Below, one piece after another: positions 29,344 to 37,586 of a DNA stretch of 64,000 bases (position 1 is the stretch's first letter; the number at the start of each line of letters is the position of its first letter). Under the pieces are notes generated by a model. That model was not told the DNA's origin. It was given only the letters and a program-made list of their open reading frames with translations, and made no database searches. Location of the stretch: assembly GCA_963784995.1 (NCBI GenBank), contig CAWATZ010000002.1:1550001-1614000 (forward strand), read 5' to 3'. The stretch is from CAWATZ01 sp963784995. GTDB taxonomy: Bacteria > Planctomycetota > Planctomycetia > Gemmatales > Gemmataceae. Position numbers and translations under genes: made by a program.

Positions 29344-30742
29344 GGACGTTACCATGCACGTCGGTCAGCCGGAAGTCCCGGCCGCTGAAGCGGTAGGTCA
29401 GCCGTTCGTGGTCCAGCCCGAGCAAGTGCAGGATGGTGGCGTGCAGGTCGTGGATGGTGCAGACCTTCTCGACCGCGTGCATCCCCATCTCGTCCGTCGC
29501 TCCATACGCGATGCCGCCCTGGACGCCGCCGCCGGCCAGCCAGACGCTGAAGCCCTCGGGGTGATGGTCCCGGCCATCGCGTCCCGCCGAGTGCGGCGTC
29601 CGGCCGAACTCGCCGGCCCAGACCACCAGCGTCTCGTCCAGCAGACCGCGGACCTTCAGGTCCTTGAGCAAGCCGGCAATGGCCTGATCGGTGACGCCGG
29701 CGTTGCGTTCATGGCCTTTCTTGAGGTTGCCGTGCTGATCCCAGGTGCCGTTGCTGCCCGCCAGGCCGGGGCAGTTGACCTGCACGAAGCGCACTCCCGA
29801 CTCGACCAACCGCCGGGCCCGCAGGCACTGGACGCCATAGAGGCGTTTCGGCTCGTCGCTGGAATCGATGCCGTAGAGCGCTTTGGTTCTGTTACTTTCC
29901 TTGGCCAGGTCGAGGACGTCGGGGACCAGCGATTGCATCCGGTAGGCCATCTCGTAGTTGCGGATGGCCGACTCGACCGCGTCATCGCCGCCCAGCGACC
30001 GGGCGAAGTCCTGATCTTGCAGGCGAAGCAGGTCAAGCTTGGCCCGCTGCACCCGGCGGTCGCGGTCGCCCGGCTGGATGTTGGCGATGGGCTCTCCGTC
30101 GGCCCGGAAGATGCTCGCCTGGTAGCTCGCTGGCAGGAAGCCGCTGGAGAAGTTCTCCAGCCCGCCGCAGGGGACCACGTCAAAGTTCAGCACCACGAAG
30201 CCGGGCAGGTTGCGGTTGACGCTGCCCAGGCCGTAGGTCACCCACGAGCCCAGGCTGGGCCGACCGGCGTTGTTGGAGCCGGTGTGCAGCAGCAGCACGC
30301 CGGTCGAGTGCAGCGGCAGGTCCGCCTTCATCGAGCGGATCACGGCCAGGTCGTCGGCGCACGACGCCAGGTGTGGGAACAGCTCGCTGATTGGCAATCC
30401 GCTCCGGCCGTACTGTTTGAACTTCCAGGGGCTTTGCAGCCATTTGCGGTTCTTGTTGGCGGTCGGATTGGCGACGTTGCCGACCTCCTTGCCGTCGAGT
30501 TCAGCGAGCTTCGGCTTGGGATCGAAGCTGTCCACGTGCGACACCCCGCCGTCCATGAAGCAGAAGATCACGTTCTTGCAGCGCGGCTTGAAGTGCGGCA
30601 ATCTGGGACTGTCGGAATAGGCGCGCTCGCCCATCAAGGCAGACAGGGCCAGCAGACCGAAGCCATTGGCGGAGGAGCGAAGCAGGTGCCGGCGCGTCGG
30701 GCCAGGGCTGAATCGACCGGGGCAGGGGGGATGCAGGGACAT
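29324..30742 (-). CDS. DUF1501 family protein (copy 3)
   Basis: 472 residues, intact. N-terminus TRRHLLRSSANGFGLLALSAL is an RRxxL Tat-like signal. Family motifs are NVIFCFMDGGVSHVDSFDPKP, AVIRSMKADLPLHSTG, and LYGVQCLRARRLVESGVRFV. The active-site-like region is WDQHGNLKKGH, LVVWAGEFGRTPHS, and GRDHHPEGFSVWLAGGGVQGG. It ends with CTIHDLHATILHLLGLDHERL. It follows the PSD1 cytochrome by 21 bp on the same strand, a gene pair repeated many times in planctomycete genomes, and the two products are likely to act together at the cell envelope. Biochemical activity is unknown. Confidence 0.93.
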   Translation of the reverse strand: MSLHPPCPGRFSPGPTRRHLLRSSANGFGLLALSALMGERAYSDSPRLPHFKPRCKNVIFCFMDGGVSHVDSFDPKPKLAELDGKEVGNVANPTANKNRKWLQSPWKFKQYGRSGLPISELFPHLASCADDLAVIRSMKADLPLHSTGVLLLHTGSNNAGRPSLGSWVTYGLGSVNRNLPGFVVLNFDVVPCGGLENFSSGFLPASYQASIFRADGEPIANIQPGDRDRRVQRAKLDLLRLQDQDFARSLGGDDAVESAIRNYEMAYRMQSLVPDVLDLAKESNRTKALYGIDSSDEPKRLYGVQCLRARRLVESGVRFVQVNCPGLAGSNGTWDQHGNLKKGHERNAGVTDQAIAGLLKDLKVRGLLDETLVVWAGEFGRTPHSAGRDGRDHHPEGFSVWLAGGGVQGGIAYGATDEMGMHAVEKVCTIHDLHATILHLLGLDHERLTYRFSGRDFRLTDVHGNVLKGIAG

Positions 30743-30763
30743 CTTACGATCCTCGGGCGGCGT

Positions 30764-33700
30764 TCAGGGGACGTAGAGGAATTCCTTGAGGTTGAACATG
30801 GTGTGCGCCAGGTCCTTCCAGACTTCCCGGCTCTTGAGGATGCCGTCGGCGGGAACCTGATGCAGCTCCGCCAGTTGCCGGGCGGCTTGCTCGAAGCGCT
30901 GCTGCTCGTGCGGGCTGGCGGGCCGGCCCAGCGCCGTGCGGAAGAGCCAATCGATCCGCTCACGAAGGCTGTCGGAGCGAGCGACCACTCGGCCCGCCCA
31001 GAATTCAGCCTGCTGATGGACAAAGGGGTCGTTGAGCAGGGCCAGGGCCTGGGCGGGGACGTTGGTCACGTCGCGCCGGCCCTGGGCGACCTTGCCGCCG
31101 GGGAAGTTGAAGACGCCCAGGAAATGCGGGCTCTCCATCAGGTTGTTGCGCATGTAGATGCTGCGCCGGCCGTTGCCGTCCAGCGGCCCCGGAAACAGCC
31201 GGCGGTCCGGGTTGGCCCTATCGCGGTAGGGATGGACGCTCGGTCCAAAGAGGGTCCGGTCCAGCCGGCCGGAGACGGCCAGGATCGAGTCGCGCACCGC
31301 CTCGGCTTCCAGGCGGCGGGCCGGGTAGTGAGCGAGGAAGCGATTTTGCGGATCGGTCTCGGCACCTTTCGGATCGGGTCGGCTCGACAGGCGGAAGGTC
31401 CGCGTCAGCACCAGCGAGCGGATCAGCCGTTTGATCGACCAGCCCTCCTCGACAAACCGGGCCGCAAGATGGTCGAGCAATTCTGGATGCGACGGCAGGT
31501 CGCCGACCCGGCCAAAATCGTCGGTGGTGCGGACCAGGCCGGTGCCGAACAGGTGATGCCAGACGCGATTGACCATGACCCGGGCTGTGAGGGGATTGGC
31601 CTTGCTGGCGATCGTCTCGGCCAGCATCAGCCGGCCACTGCCCGCCGACGTGCCCGCCGAAGCTGGTGTCAGCACTTCCAGGTAGCGGCGCGGCACCTTC
31701 ATGCCGGGACGGAGGCAATCGCCACGCTCGAAGACCGGCTGCTCGAACCCGGGACCGAAGTCGGCCAGGCCCGGCACGATGCGCGGCAGCGCCAGCTCCT
31801 TTTCGGCGGCGCGATACTCCCGGACCAGCTGTTCCAGTCGGGGCGTCAGCCGAACGCTATTGCCCAGCAATCCGCGTCGCACCAGGACGTCCAGCCAGAG
31901 CGCATCGCTGTCGGTCGCTCGGTTGCTGGCCCAGGCCCGGATGGCGGCCTCGGCCACGGCGGCGAAGCGCCCGGCCACGCCCGTCCAGTCGGTCGGCGCC
32001 GGGTCGGCGAATAGCGGGCGGAGATGGCCCAGCTCGGGCTTCGGTGGCTGCGGATCATCGTGGATCACCGCCCGGACAATGCCCCAGTACGAGCGCGGAT
32101 CGGCCGCGGCCTGCTCCCACGGGATGCGGTAGTTGGCCCTGTCGCCGCCCAGGCCGCTCAGCTGATCGGGGAACTTCGGGTTGTCGAGCATGGTCATCAG
32201 CTCGGCATAGGGCCGCAGACCTGCTGCGTCTGGAGGCATGCTGAAGGTGACCCAGCGCAGCTCGGGACTGGTCAGGGCCCGGTAGTTGCGATAATTGAGC
32301 TGGCAGTTGTTGGACACCAGCCGGACGGCAGCGCTGTGCTCGCCGCACACCAGCAAGCTGACGTGCTTGGCGCCGGCCAGCGCCGGTGAGCGCAGGGTGC
32401 CGTTCAATCGCTCCGACAGACGATGCGTAAAGCAGCCGGCTGGCAGCACTGCCTTGACCAGCGTGTCGCCATCGCTGGCGAGGACGAACTCGCCTGCCTG
32501 GGCCGCCCCTTGTTTCAGCCCGTGCCCTCCCACTTGCCAGTCGGCGAAACCGGTCGTGAAATCAGCCAGGGTGCGGAACCGGGTCCGGTTGAACTCGGCC
32601 CGTTCGCGTTCCTCCTTGCTCCAGCGACCGGCCAGGTCGCGCCACGCTTGCGGCAGTGTCTTCTCATCGCACCGGCTGAGCGCAGCCAGCGGGTTCAGCG
32701 GATCTTCCAGAGGCAGCTTGTCCTGCTTGAGCACGCTCAGCCGGCGCTCCAGCCGGGCCGGGTCGCGGGCCAGGGCAGCGGCATCCTCCTGCCAGCATTT
32801 GGCGATCTCCGTGCGGATTTGTTCCTTGAGCTGGGCCAGCCGCTCCATCGGTCGGGCGTTGACCTCGGGAGCGTCAATCGTATGGCTGACCAGGCGCGAG
32901 CTGCGCAAGATCCCCAGCAGAGCGTAATAGTCCTTCATGGAAACGGCGTCGATCTTGTGATCGTGACAGCGGGCGCAGGCGACGGTCGTGGCCTGGAACG
33001 CCTTGGTCAGCGTGTCGATCTGATTGTCGGCGACGTCGTAGCCGATCTGGGGCAGGTCGATGCAATCGTCGTGGTTGACCTCGCCGAAGCGGTAGAACGC
33101 GGTGCCAATCACCGATTCGTTGAAGCGATCGTCCTTGTTCCAGCGCGGTCGGGGCAGCAGGTCGCCGGCAACGTGTTCGCGGATGAACTGGTCGTAAGGC
33201 ACGTCCGCGTTGAAGGCCCGGATCAGGTAGTCGCGGTAACGCCAGGCGTGATGGACCTCGTAGTTCCACTCGTTGCCGTGCGTCTCCGTGAAGCGGACCA
33301 CGTCCATCCAGTGGCGAGCCCAGCGTTCGCCATGGTGCGGACTGGCCAGCAAGCGATCGACCAGCTTCTCATAAGCGTCGGGTGAGCGATCGCGGACAAA
33401 CGCTTCCACCTCCTCTGGAGACGGTGGCAGCCCGGTCAGGACCAGGCTGAGCCGGCGCACCAGGGTGCGAGGATCGGCGTCCGCCACGGGTGTCAGGCCC
33501 TTCGCTTCCAGGGCGGCCAGCAGAAAGCGATCCGTGGGATGGGCCGACCAGCTGGACCCCTTCACGGCCGGGACCGGCGGTTTGCGCACCGGCTGGAGAC
33601 TCCACCACGTCCGGCGCGTGCGCAGGATCTCGTCCCAGTTGCCGGCGGTCAGGGCGGGCGTGGGCCGATCGCGTGGATCGGGAGCGCCGAGCCGGACCCA

Positions 33701-34030
33701 GGCCTCGAAGTCGGCGATGACCGCGTCCGGCAGCTTGCCTTTCGGCGGCATCTTCAGATCGCCGCTTTGCCGAACGGCCTTGAGCAGCAGGCTCTCCGTG
33801 TCGCCGGGGACGACGGCTGGTCCGGAGTCGCCGCCCTTGCGCATTCCTTCCCGACTATCCACCAGCAGACCACCCTTGCGCTGTTTGGCCTCGGTGGAGT
33901 GGCAGCGATAGCAGTGCGCCACCAACACAGGCCTGACCTTCTTCTCGAAGAGTTCCCGGCCAGCCTCCTCCGCGGGAGTGGAGGCCGGCAGCAGGAGGAG
34001 GATGGGCAGGCAAGGCAGGCAGGCACGCAT
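30764..34030 (-). CDS. PSD1 family protein (PSCyt1-DUF1549-DUF1553)
   Basis: 1,088 residues, intact. Signal peptide (LPCLPILLLLPASTPAEEA), then PSCyt1 with haem motif CYRCH (about residue 41) and a downstream LKMPPKGKL that could supply the Met ligand. DUF1549 spans about 160-370: FLLAALEAKGLTPVADAD, HHGERWARHWMDVVRF, and a second CARCHDHKIDAV motif. A lectin- or sandwich-like middle region follows. DUF1553 spans about 800-1060 (NPLTARVMVNRVWHHLFGTG, RFVEEGWSIKRLIRSLVLTR, RRLEAEAVRDSILAVSG). Known family: exported, planctomycete-specific, role in electron transfer or polymer processing is suspected but unproven. ATG 34030 has a GAGG about 7 bp upstream and a strong promoter 44 bp beyond. First gene of a two-gene operon with DUF1501 copy 3. 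Confidence 0.93.
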   Translation of the reverse strand: MRACLPCLPILLLLPASTPAEEAGRELFEKKVRPVLVAHCYRCHSTEAKQRKGGLLVDSREGMRKGGDSGPAVVPGDTESLLLKAVRQSGDLKMPPKGKLPDAVIADFEAWVRLGAPDPRDRPTPALTAGNWDEILRTRRTWWSLQPVRKPPVPAVKGSSWSAHPTDRFLLAALEAKGLTPVADADPRTLVRRLSLVLTGLPPSPEEVEAFVRDRSPDAYEKLVDRLLASPHHGERWARHWMDVVRFTETHGNEWNYEVHHAWRYRDYLIRAFNADVPYDQFIREHVAGDLLPRPRWNKDDRFNESVIGTAFYRFGEVNHDDCIDLPQIGYDVADNQIDTLTKAFQATTVACARCHDHKIDAVSMKDYYALLGILRSSRLVSHTIDAPEVNARPMERLAQLKEQIRTEIAKCWQEDAAALARDPARLERRLSVLKQDKLPLEDPLNPLAALSRCDEKTLPQAWRDLAGRWSKEERERAEFNRTRFRTLADFTTGFADWQVGGHGLKQGAAQAGEFVLASDGDTLVKAVLPAGCFTHRLSERLNGTLRSPALAGAKHVSLLVCGEHSAAVRLVSNNCQLNYRNYRALTSPELRWVTFSMPPDAAGLRPYAELMTMLDNPKFPDQLSGLGGDRANYRIPWEQAAADPRSYWGIVRAVIHDDPQPPKPELGHLRPLFADPAPTDWTGVAGRFAAVAEAAIRAWASNRATDSDALWLDVLVRRGLLGNSVRLTPRLEQLVREYRAAEKELALPRIVPGLADFGPGFEQPVFERGDCLRPGMKVPRRYLEVLTPASAGTSAGSGRLMLAETIASKANPLTARVMVNRVWHHLFGTGLVRTTDDFGRVGDLPSHPELLDHLAARFVEEGWSIKRLIRSLVLTRTFRLSSRPDPKGAETDPQNRFLAHYPARRLEAEAVRDSILAVSGRLDRTLFGPSVHPYRDRANPDRRLFPGPLDGNGRRSIYMRNNLMESPHFLGVFNFPGGKVAQGRRDVTNVPAQALALLNDPFVHQQAEFWAGRVVARSDSLRERIDWLFRTALGRPASPHEQQRFEQAARQLAELHQVPADGILKSREVWKDLAHTMFNLKEFLYVP

Positions 34031-34073
34031 GGGACAGCCTCGGTGGCGGGGTCAATCCTGGGTGAGCGTGTTG

Positions 34074-34103
34074 ATTATCGCCTGCCTGCGTGGGGTGCGT
34101 CAA
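34074..34103 (-). promoter_or_regulatory. sigma70-type promoter for the PSD1-DUF1501 operon
   Basis: On the minus strand TTGACG (34103-34098), 18-bp spacer, GATAAT (34079-34074). The predicted start near 34067 would give a leader of about 37 nt. Confidence 0.6.
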
Positions 34104-34133
34104 GGAAAGATCTGCCCGAGGAAGTTTACCCGT

Positions 34134-34625
34134 TCACGGGGCTTTGAGCTGTCCGACCAGCCCCTTGGGCCGGAAGTAGGCCAGGTCATGGCGTTTGATG
34201 ACCACGCCTTGCTGCTTGTCCAGGCGCATGCCCATTGTGTAAATGCCGAACTTCCCGGAGTTGATCTCGCAAACATAGAGGGCGGCCTGCCCTTCCGTGA
34301 CCATGCCGGTGGTCATCATGAAATGGACGTCCCCGCCCGGCGGCAGTTCAAACTCGGACACCAGATCGACCTCGGCCCAGCCGATGATCTTGCCCCGCGT
34401 GCGGTCGATCACGGTGCCCAGCAGCTTGCCGGCCTTGTAGTCGAGCAGCCAGACGCCGTCGGTGGGAACGTGCGGAATCACCATGACTGCTCCGGTGCAG
34501 AGGATGTGGTCGGCAACGCGGTCATTCATCGCCTGGACCTGGGGAGTCCGGCCCAGCAGCAGGACCACGCCCGCTCCGCCCAGGATCACCCCGATCAGCA
34601 GCCAGACCAGCGGTCCGTTCTTCAT
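34134..34625 (-). CDS. single-pass membrane protein of unknown function
   Basis: 163 residues. One N-terminal membrane helix (GPLVWLLIGVILGGAGVVLLL) anchors a soluble domain with several beta strands (GVWLLDYKAGKLLGTVIDRT, IIGWAEVDLVSEFEL, DVHFMMTTGMVTEGQAAL). I do not recognise a named family. The strand pattern with repeated Trp/Tyr-Val-Leu segments suggests a small propeller-blade or beta-sandwich fold, an inference only. The start is the ATG at the complement of 34623-34625, since AAGGAG lies 8 bp upstream; a longer in-frame start would reach into the hairpin. A 26-bp hairpin lies in the inferred 5' leader, so translation could be structure-controlled. Confidence 0.65.
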   Translation of the reverse strand: MKNGPLVWLLIGVILGGAGVVLLLGRTPQVQAMNDRVADHILCTGAVMVIPHVPTDGVWLLDYKAGKLLGTVIDRTRGKIIGWAEVDLVSEFELPPGGDVHFMMTTGMVTEGQAALYVCEINSGKFGIYTMGMRLDKQQGVVIKRHDLAYFRPKGLVGQLKAP

Positions 34626-34645
34626 CTTGGCTCTCCTTGCTCGGA

Positions 34646-34710
34646 CACAAGCCCGAAGCGCCAGCGCCGGGGTCGTCCTCACGTCCCGGCGCTGGCGCTT
34701 CGGGCTTGTG
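34646..34710. repeat. perfect 26-bp-stem hairpin in a probable 5' leader
   Basis: Arms 34646-34671 and 34685-34710 are perfect reverse complements with a 13-nt loop. Unlike the other hairpins it lies upstream of a gene, about 20 bp before the start of the 163-residue protein and downstream of its candidate promoter. Confidence 0.92.
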
Positions 34711-34722
34711 ACAGCGCGGCGG

Positions 34723-34750
34723 ATTGTAGCGAGCCGCCGCTCTGGTGCAA
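34723..34750 (-). promoter_or_regulatory. candidate promoter for the 163-residue membrane protein
   Basis: On the minus strand TTGCAC (34750-34745), 16-bp spacer, TACAAT (34728-34723). The transcript would begin near 34716, placing the whole hairpin in the leader. Confidence 0.45.
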
Positions 34751-34841
34751 GGGCAACTGTTTCTTTCCCGGCGGGGAACCATACAAAGGTAACGGCGATT
34801 CTCGCCGCACATCAAAAGGTCCCAACCGAGGAGGTTGTCCC

Positions 34842-35924
34842 ATGGGAATGCCACGTCGAGGCTTGGTCCTGCTCGTCGCCGGACTGTTCCTCATGCTGGG
34901 TCTGTCCGGACTGATAGTGGATCGGATCCTGCTTTCCACAGCGGAAGCGCAGCCGAAGATGGCGGGTTACCTGTTCTGCTTCTGGAACGTGGAGAACCTC
35001 TTTGACGACAAGGTCAACGGCTGGCCCAACGAGCCGGACAAGGGCTTCGATCAGTGGTTTGCCCGCGACGACAAGGCCCGCAAGCAGAAGTACGCCAACC
35101 TGGCCACTGTCCTGGCCGGGCTCAACGGCGGTCGGGGACCGGACATCCTGGCGGTGGCGGAGGTGGAAAGCCAGCGTGCCGCCGAGCTGCTGGCGGAGGC
35201 CATCAACCGCAAACTCCCGGACAAGGCCCTGCACTACAAGCAGGTGCTTTTCAAGGATCCCCAGGGCGGCCGGAGCATCGCCACGGCGGTCATCACCCGC
35301 TTGCCCGTGGCCGGCACGCCGCGCCTCCTGGGCCGGCGGCTGCGAATCCTGGAGATGCGCCTCCGCGTCGAGGGCCGAGACCTGACCCTGCTGGCGACGC
35401 ACTGGACCTCCCGCGTCTCCGACGAGAAGGGCGAAGGCCGTAAGCGCTACGCCGACCTGATTTACGACGAATACAAGGGCCTGGCCCGCAGCGATCCCAA
35501 GGTCGATCTGCTGATTTGCGGTGACTTCAACGACAACCCCAGCGATCCCAGTGTTGTGGAGCACCTGCACGCCGTCAGCGATCCGGCCAGGGTGCGGATG
35601 GGCGGAACTCAACCGCAACTATTCAGCCTGTTTGGCAAGCGCTGGGAGGAGATTGAGAAACTGGGCAAGCGCGAGGGGGCCACACACGTCTATCGGGGCC
35701 GGCCGTACTTCTTCGATCAGATCGTGATGTCGCCGGGGTTGCTGGACCGGGAAGGCTGGCAGTGCCTGGTGGACAGCGCCGAGGTGGTAACCCGGGGCGA
35801 GAACCTGGTGGATCGCCGCAAGGCGCCGCTGCGGTTCGGTACGGAGCGGGAGAAGATTCCTCTGAGCGAACGGGGTTGCAGCGATCATTTGCCGGTCACG
35901 GTCCGGCTGATTGTCCACAGGTGA
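34842..35924 (+). CDS. endonuclease/exonuclease/phosphatase family protein, exported
   Basis: 360 residues of the EEP (DNase I-like) fold, which cleaves phosphodiester or phosphomonoester bonds with Mg2+. N-terminal hydrophobic signal or anchor (GLVLLVAGLFLMLGLSGLIV). Active-site motifs in order: FWNVENLFDD (Asn), LAVAEVES (metal Glu), LLATHWTSR (His), ICGDFNDNPSD (Asp/Asn), DQIVMS, and SDHLPVTV (Asp-His). All key residues are present. The presence of a signal suggests extracellular nucleic acid or lipid phosphate substrates, an inference. ATG 34842 is supported by GAGGAGG 7 bp upstream. The frame is intact. It converges on the 199-residue secreted protein, with a hairpin between them. Confidence 0.88.
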   Translation: MGMPRRGLVLLVAGLFLMLGLSGLIVDRILLSTAEAQPKMAGYLFCFWNVENLFDDKVNGWPNEPDKGFDQWFARDDKARKQKYANLATVLAGLNGGRGPDILAVAEVESQRAAELLAEAINRKLPDKALHYKQVLFKDPQGGRSIATAVITRLPVAGTPRLLGRRLRILEMRLRVEGRDLTLLATHWTSRVSDEKGEGRKRYADLIYDEYKGLARSDPKVDLLICGDFNDNPSDPSVVEHLHAVSDPARVRMGGTQPQLFSLFGKRWEEIEKLGKREGATHVYRGRPYFFDQIVMSPGLLDREGWQCLVDSAEVVTRGENLVDRRKAPLRFGTEREKIPLSERGCSDHLPVTVRLIVHR

Positions 35925-35931
35925 CACCAGA

Positions 35932-35983
35932 AGCCGCTTGCGCCTTAGCGGAGTTGCGCAGTGCGCTGAAGCCGCAAGCGGCT
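35932..35983. terminator. hairpin between convergent genes
   Basis: AGCCGCTTGCG (35932-35942) pairs with CGCAAGCGGCT (35973-35983), with a partly paired interior. It sits 7 bp after the EEP stop and 11 bp before the stop of the convergent gene, so it could serve as a bidirectional terminator. Confidence 0.65.
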
Positions 35984-35994
35984 AACGGATCGGG

Positions 35995-36594
35995 TCACTT
36001 CCCCGCCTCGAACTTCTCCAGCTCGATGACCAGTTTCAGCGTGTTGATCTTGATTTCCTGCTTGATCAGGCCCACGTCCCTGGCATACCAACTGGTCGTG
36101 CTCGCCAGCAGGCCGCTGGCGTCGAGGTCCTCGGAGGTGATCGGGAAGGCCTTGTACTTGCCGGCAGGCACCTCGATTTGCCTCTCCTCGCCGACGGTGA
36201 ACTTGCCCTTGAAGGGATCGCCCAGGGCCTTGCCGTCGATGGTCCAGCTGTCCCCCGCCTTGAGCGGCAGTTTCAGGATGCGGACCGGCTTGTCCGGGAC
36301 GGCGCTGCTGAAGGCGTTGCGATAGACGCCGTCGCTGGTCACGGAGATCATCTCATGGCCCACTTCCTTGAGGGGCTTGCCCTCCAGCAGGTCGATGCGC
36401 ATGCAGGGGACGTCGCCGACCTTTTCCTCCTTGGTGACCTTCATCACGAAGTGGTTGCCCTCCCCGGTCTTGTAGGTCCAGGTCGTGCCGATGCTGAGCG
36501 GGTAATACGGCACTTTGGGCGCTGGCGCGGCACCCAGGGTGGAGACGGTGAGGAACGCCGCGGACAGCAGGAACAGACCGGCCAACCGGAACAT
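35995..36594 (-). CDS. secreted protein of unknown function
   Basis: 199 residues with a clear signal peptide (FRLAGLFLLSAAFLTVSTLGAA). The mature part starts YYPLSIGTTWTYKTGEG, a pattern seen in small exported beta-rich proteins of planctomycetes and other bacteria that carry an SxGTTWxYK strand early. Later strands are VPCMRIDLLEGKPLKE, LKLPLKAGDSWTIDGKAL, and TTSWYARDVGLIKQEIKI near the end. There are no Cys pairs or catalytic motifs that I recognise. The start is the ATG at the complement of 36592-36594, where the signal peptide begins; only a weak G-rich ribosome site precedes it. It is divergent from tatA and convergent with the EEP gene. Confidence 0.7.
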   Translation of the reverse strand: MFRLAGLFLLSAAFLTVSTLGAAPAPKVPYYPLSIGTTWTYKTGEGNHFVMKVTKEEKVGDVPCMRIDLLEGKPLKEVGHEMISVTSDGVYRNAFSSAVPDKPVRILKLPLKAGDSWTIDGKALGDPFKGKFTVGEERQIEVPAGKYKAFPITSEDLDASGLLASTTSWYARDVGLIKQEIKINTLKLVIELEKFEAGK

Positions 36595-36733
36595 GAGGAA
36601 CCCCCGGAAGAAGGAACACGGTTGCTTTCTCTTCTCCAGCATACGCAAAGGGAATGCGGTCGCCAACGGGTGAGCCAGCAAGAGCAGTGCGGCAGGCGTT
36701 GCGGTTGGTCCGGGGAAGATTTTTCCGATTTTG

Positions 36734-36767
36734 CTCCTTGTCAAGGAGGCGCGGGGGCTGGTACAAT
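36734..36767 (+). promoter_or_regulatory. candidate promoter overlapping an operator-like palindrome
   Basis: TTGTCA (36738-36743), 18-bp spacer, TACAAT (36762-36767). The -35 lies inside the perfect 15-bp palindrome CTCCTTGTCAAGGAG, which on the minus strand reads TTGACA and could serve the divergent gene as well. Confidence 0.35.
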
Positions 36768-37022
36768 TCCAATGTCCACACGGCTGGATACCCCGCAGGG
36801 CGTCGTTGTTCCGACCCCTCCCAATACGCTTCCACCTTTCCACCATGTTGCAGGAGAATGCACGTGACTGGTAGGGGTATGCCTGTATGGACCGGGGTGC
36901 TGATTGTCCCACCTGGTTCCAGACCCATTCCGCTTCACCGACCGCAGCGAATTCCGGACACGGGTTAGGGTTCCCTGCTGCTGCCCGAACGATTGGGCCC
37001 ACGCCGTCTTGCGAAGGTTTCC

Positions 37023-37052
37023 TTGTCGCTGCGCCACCCGGGTTGGTATACT
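37023..37052 (+). promoter_or_regulatory. candidate promoter for tatA
   Basis: TTGTCG (37023-37028), 18-bp spacer, TATACT (37047-37052), giving a leader of about 65 nt to ATG 37126. Confidence 0.4.
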
Positions 37053-37125
37053 GAGGGGCGACTCGACAGGAAGATGGAAGATTTGATCCTGAAACACCGA
37101 CATCAAACCATTCGAGGGAATCACC

Positions 37126-37419
37126 ATGAACGTTCTGGCCTGGCTCAACCTGTCGCCCATGGAAATCCTGATCATCCTCGGCCTGGGTGTCATCCTCTTT
37201 GGCCGCAAGCTGCCGGAGGTGGGCAAGTACCTGGGCAAGGGGATCGTGGAGTTCAAGAAGGGTCTGAAGGGCCTGGAGGATGAGGTGGACACGTCGTCGG
37301 CGATGGCGCCGCGGCAGGAGCTGCCGAGCCTGGAGGCCCCCCGGCCACCGCAGCGGATCACCACCGCTCCCAAGTTCGAGGACGCCCCCAACTCGATCAC
37401 CGCCCCGCCCAAGGCGTGA
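37126..37419 (+). CDS. tatA: TatA-type twin-arginine translocase subunit
   Basis: 97-residue TatA/TatB-type protein. A single N-terminal membrane helix (MEILIILGLGVILFG) is followed by the FG turn (LFGRKLPEVG) and an amphipathic helix (KYLGKGIVEFKKGLKGLEDE). A Pro-rich flexible tail ends the protein (PRPPQRITTAPKFEDAP). These features fit TatA, which forms the pore with TatC for folded proteins carrying RR signals; TatB-like function is possible because tatB is often absent in such genomes. The start has GAGGG about 8 bp upstream. No tatC is in the window. Several nearby genes (DUF1501 copies, PhoD) have RR-type signals and are plausible clients. Intact. Confidence 0.88.
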   Translation: MNVLAWLNLSPMEILIILGLGVILFGRKLPEVGKYLGKGIVEFKKGLKGLEDEVDTSSAMAPRQELPSLEAPRPPQRITTAPKFEDAPNSITAPPKA

Positions 37420-37431
37420 CACAAACAGCGC

Positions 37432-37460
37432 TTGCCGATCGCGCGGCCCTCCGCTACCAT
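37432..37460 (+). promoter_or_regulatory. candidate promoter for tRNA-Val
   Basis: TTGCCG (37432-37437), 17-bp spacer, TACCAT (37455-37460), ending 53 bp before the tRNA. Confidence 0.35.
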
Positions 37461-37513
37461 GCCAGTGAACCTCCCGGGGCCTGGAAGGGAGGGTCGCGAG
37501 ATCGGCAAGCAAT

Positions 37514-37586
37514 GGGCGCTTAACTCAGCGGCTAGAGTGCTATCCTCACACGGTAGAAGTCACTGGTTCGAATCCAGTAGCGCCCA
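37514..37586 (+). tRNA. tRNA-Val (anticodon CAC)
   Basis: A 73-nt cloverleaf. The acceptor stem GGGCGCT pairs perfectly with AGCGCCC. The D-arm is ACTC-loop-GAGT. The anticodon stem is CTATC/GGTAG, with loop CTCACAC and anticodon CAC at 37547-37549. The T-arm is ACTGG-TTCGAAT-CCAGT. The discriminator base is A, and the 3' CCA is not encoded. No integrase or duplicated 3' end is seen nearby. Confidence 0.95.

Larger units (their letters stand above)
36595..37125. other. divergent intergenic region with promoter-like elements
   Basis: 531 bp between the secreted-protein start and tatA. It contains the palindrome CTCCTTGTCAAGGAG (36734-36748) within a possible promoter, a second promoter candidate at 37023-37052, and a 31-codon ORF from 36773 (MSTRLDTPQGVVVPTPPN...) that would be nearly leaderless on the first promoter. 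No family is recognised for that ORF. Confidence 0.45.

Noticed and set aside
28721..32014. Plus-strand open frame of about 1,100 codons
   Set aside because: Only its first part is the kinase-like gene; the rest is antisense to DUF1501 copy 3 and the PSD1 gene and has no recognisable content.
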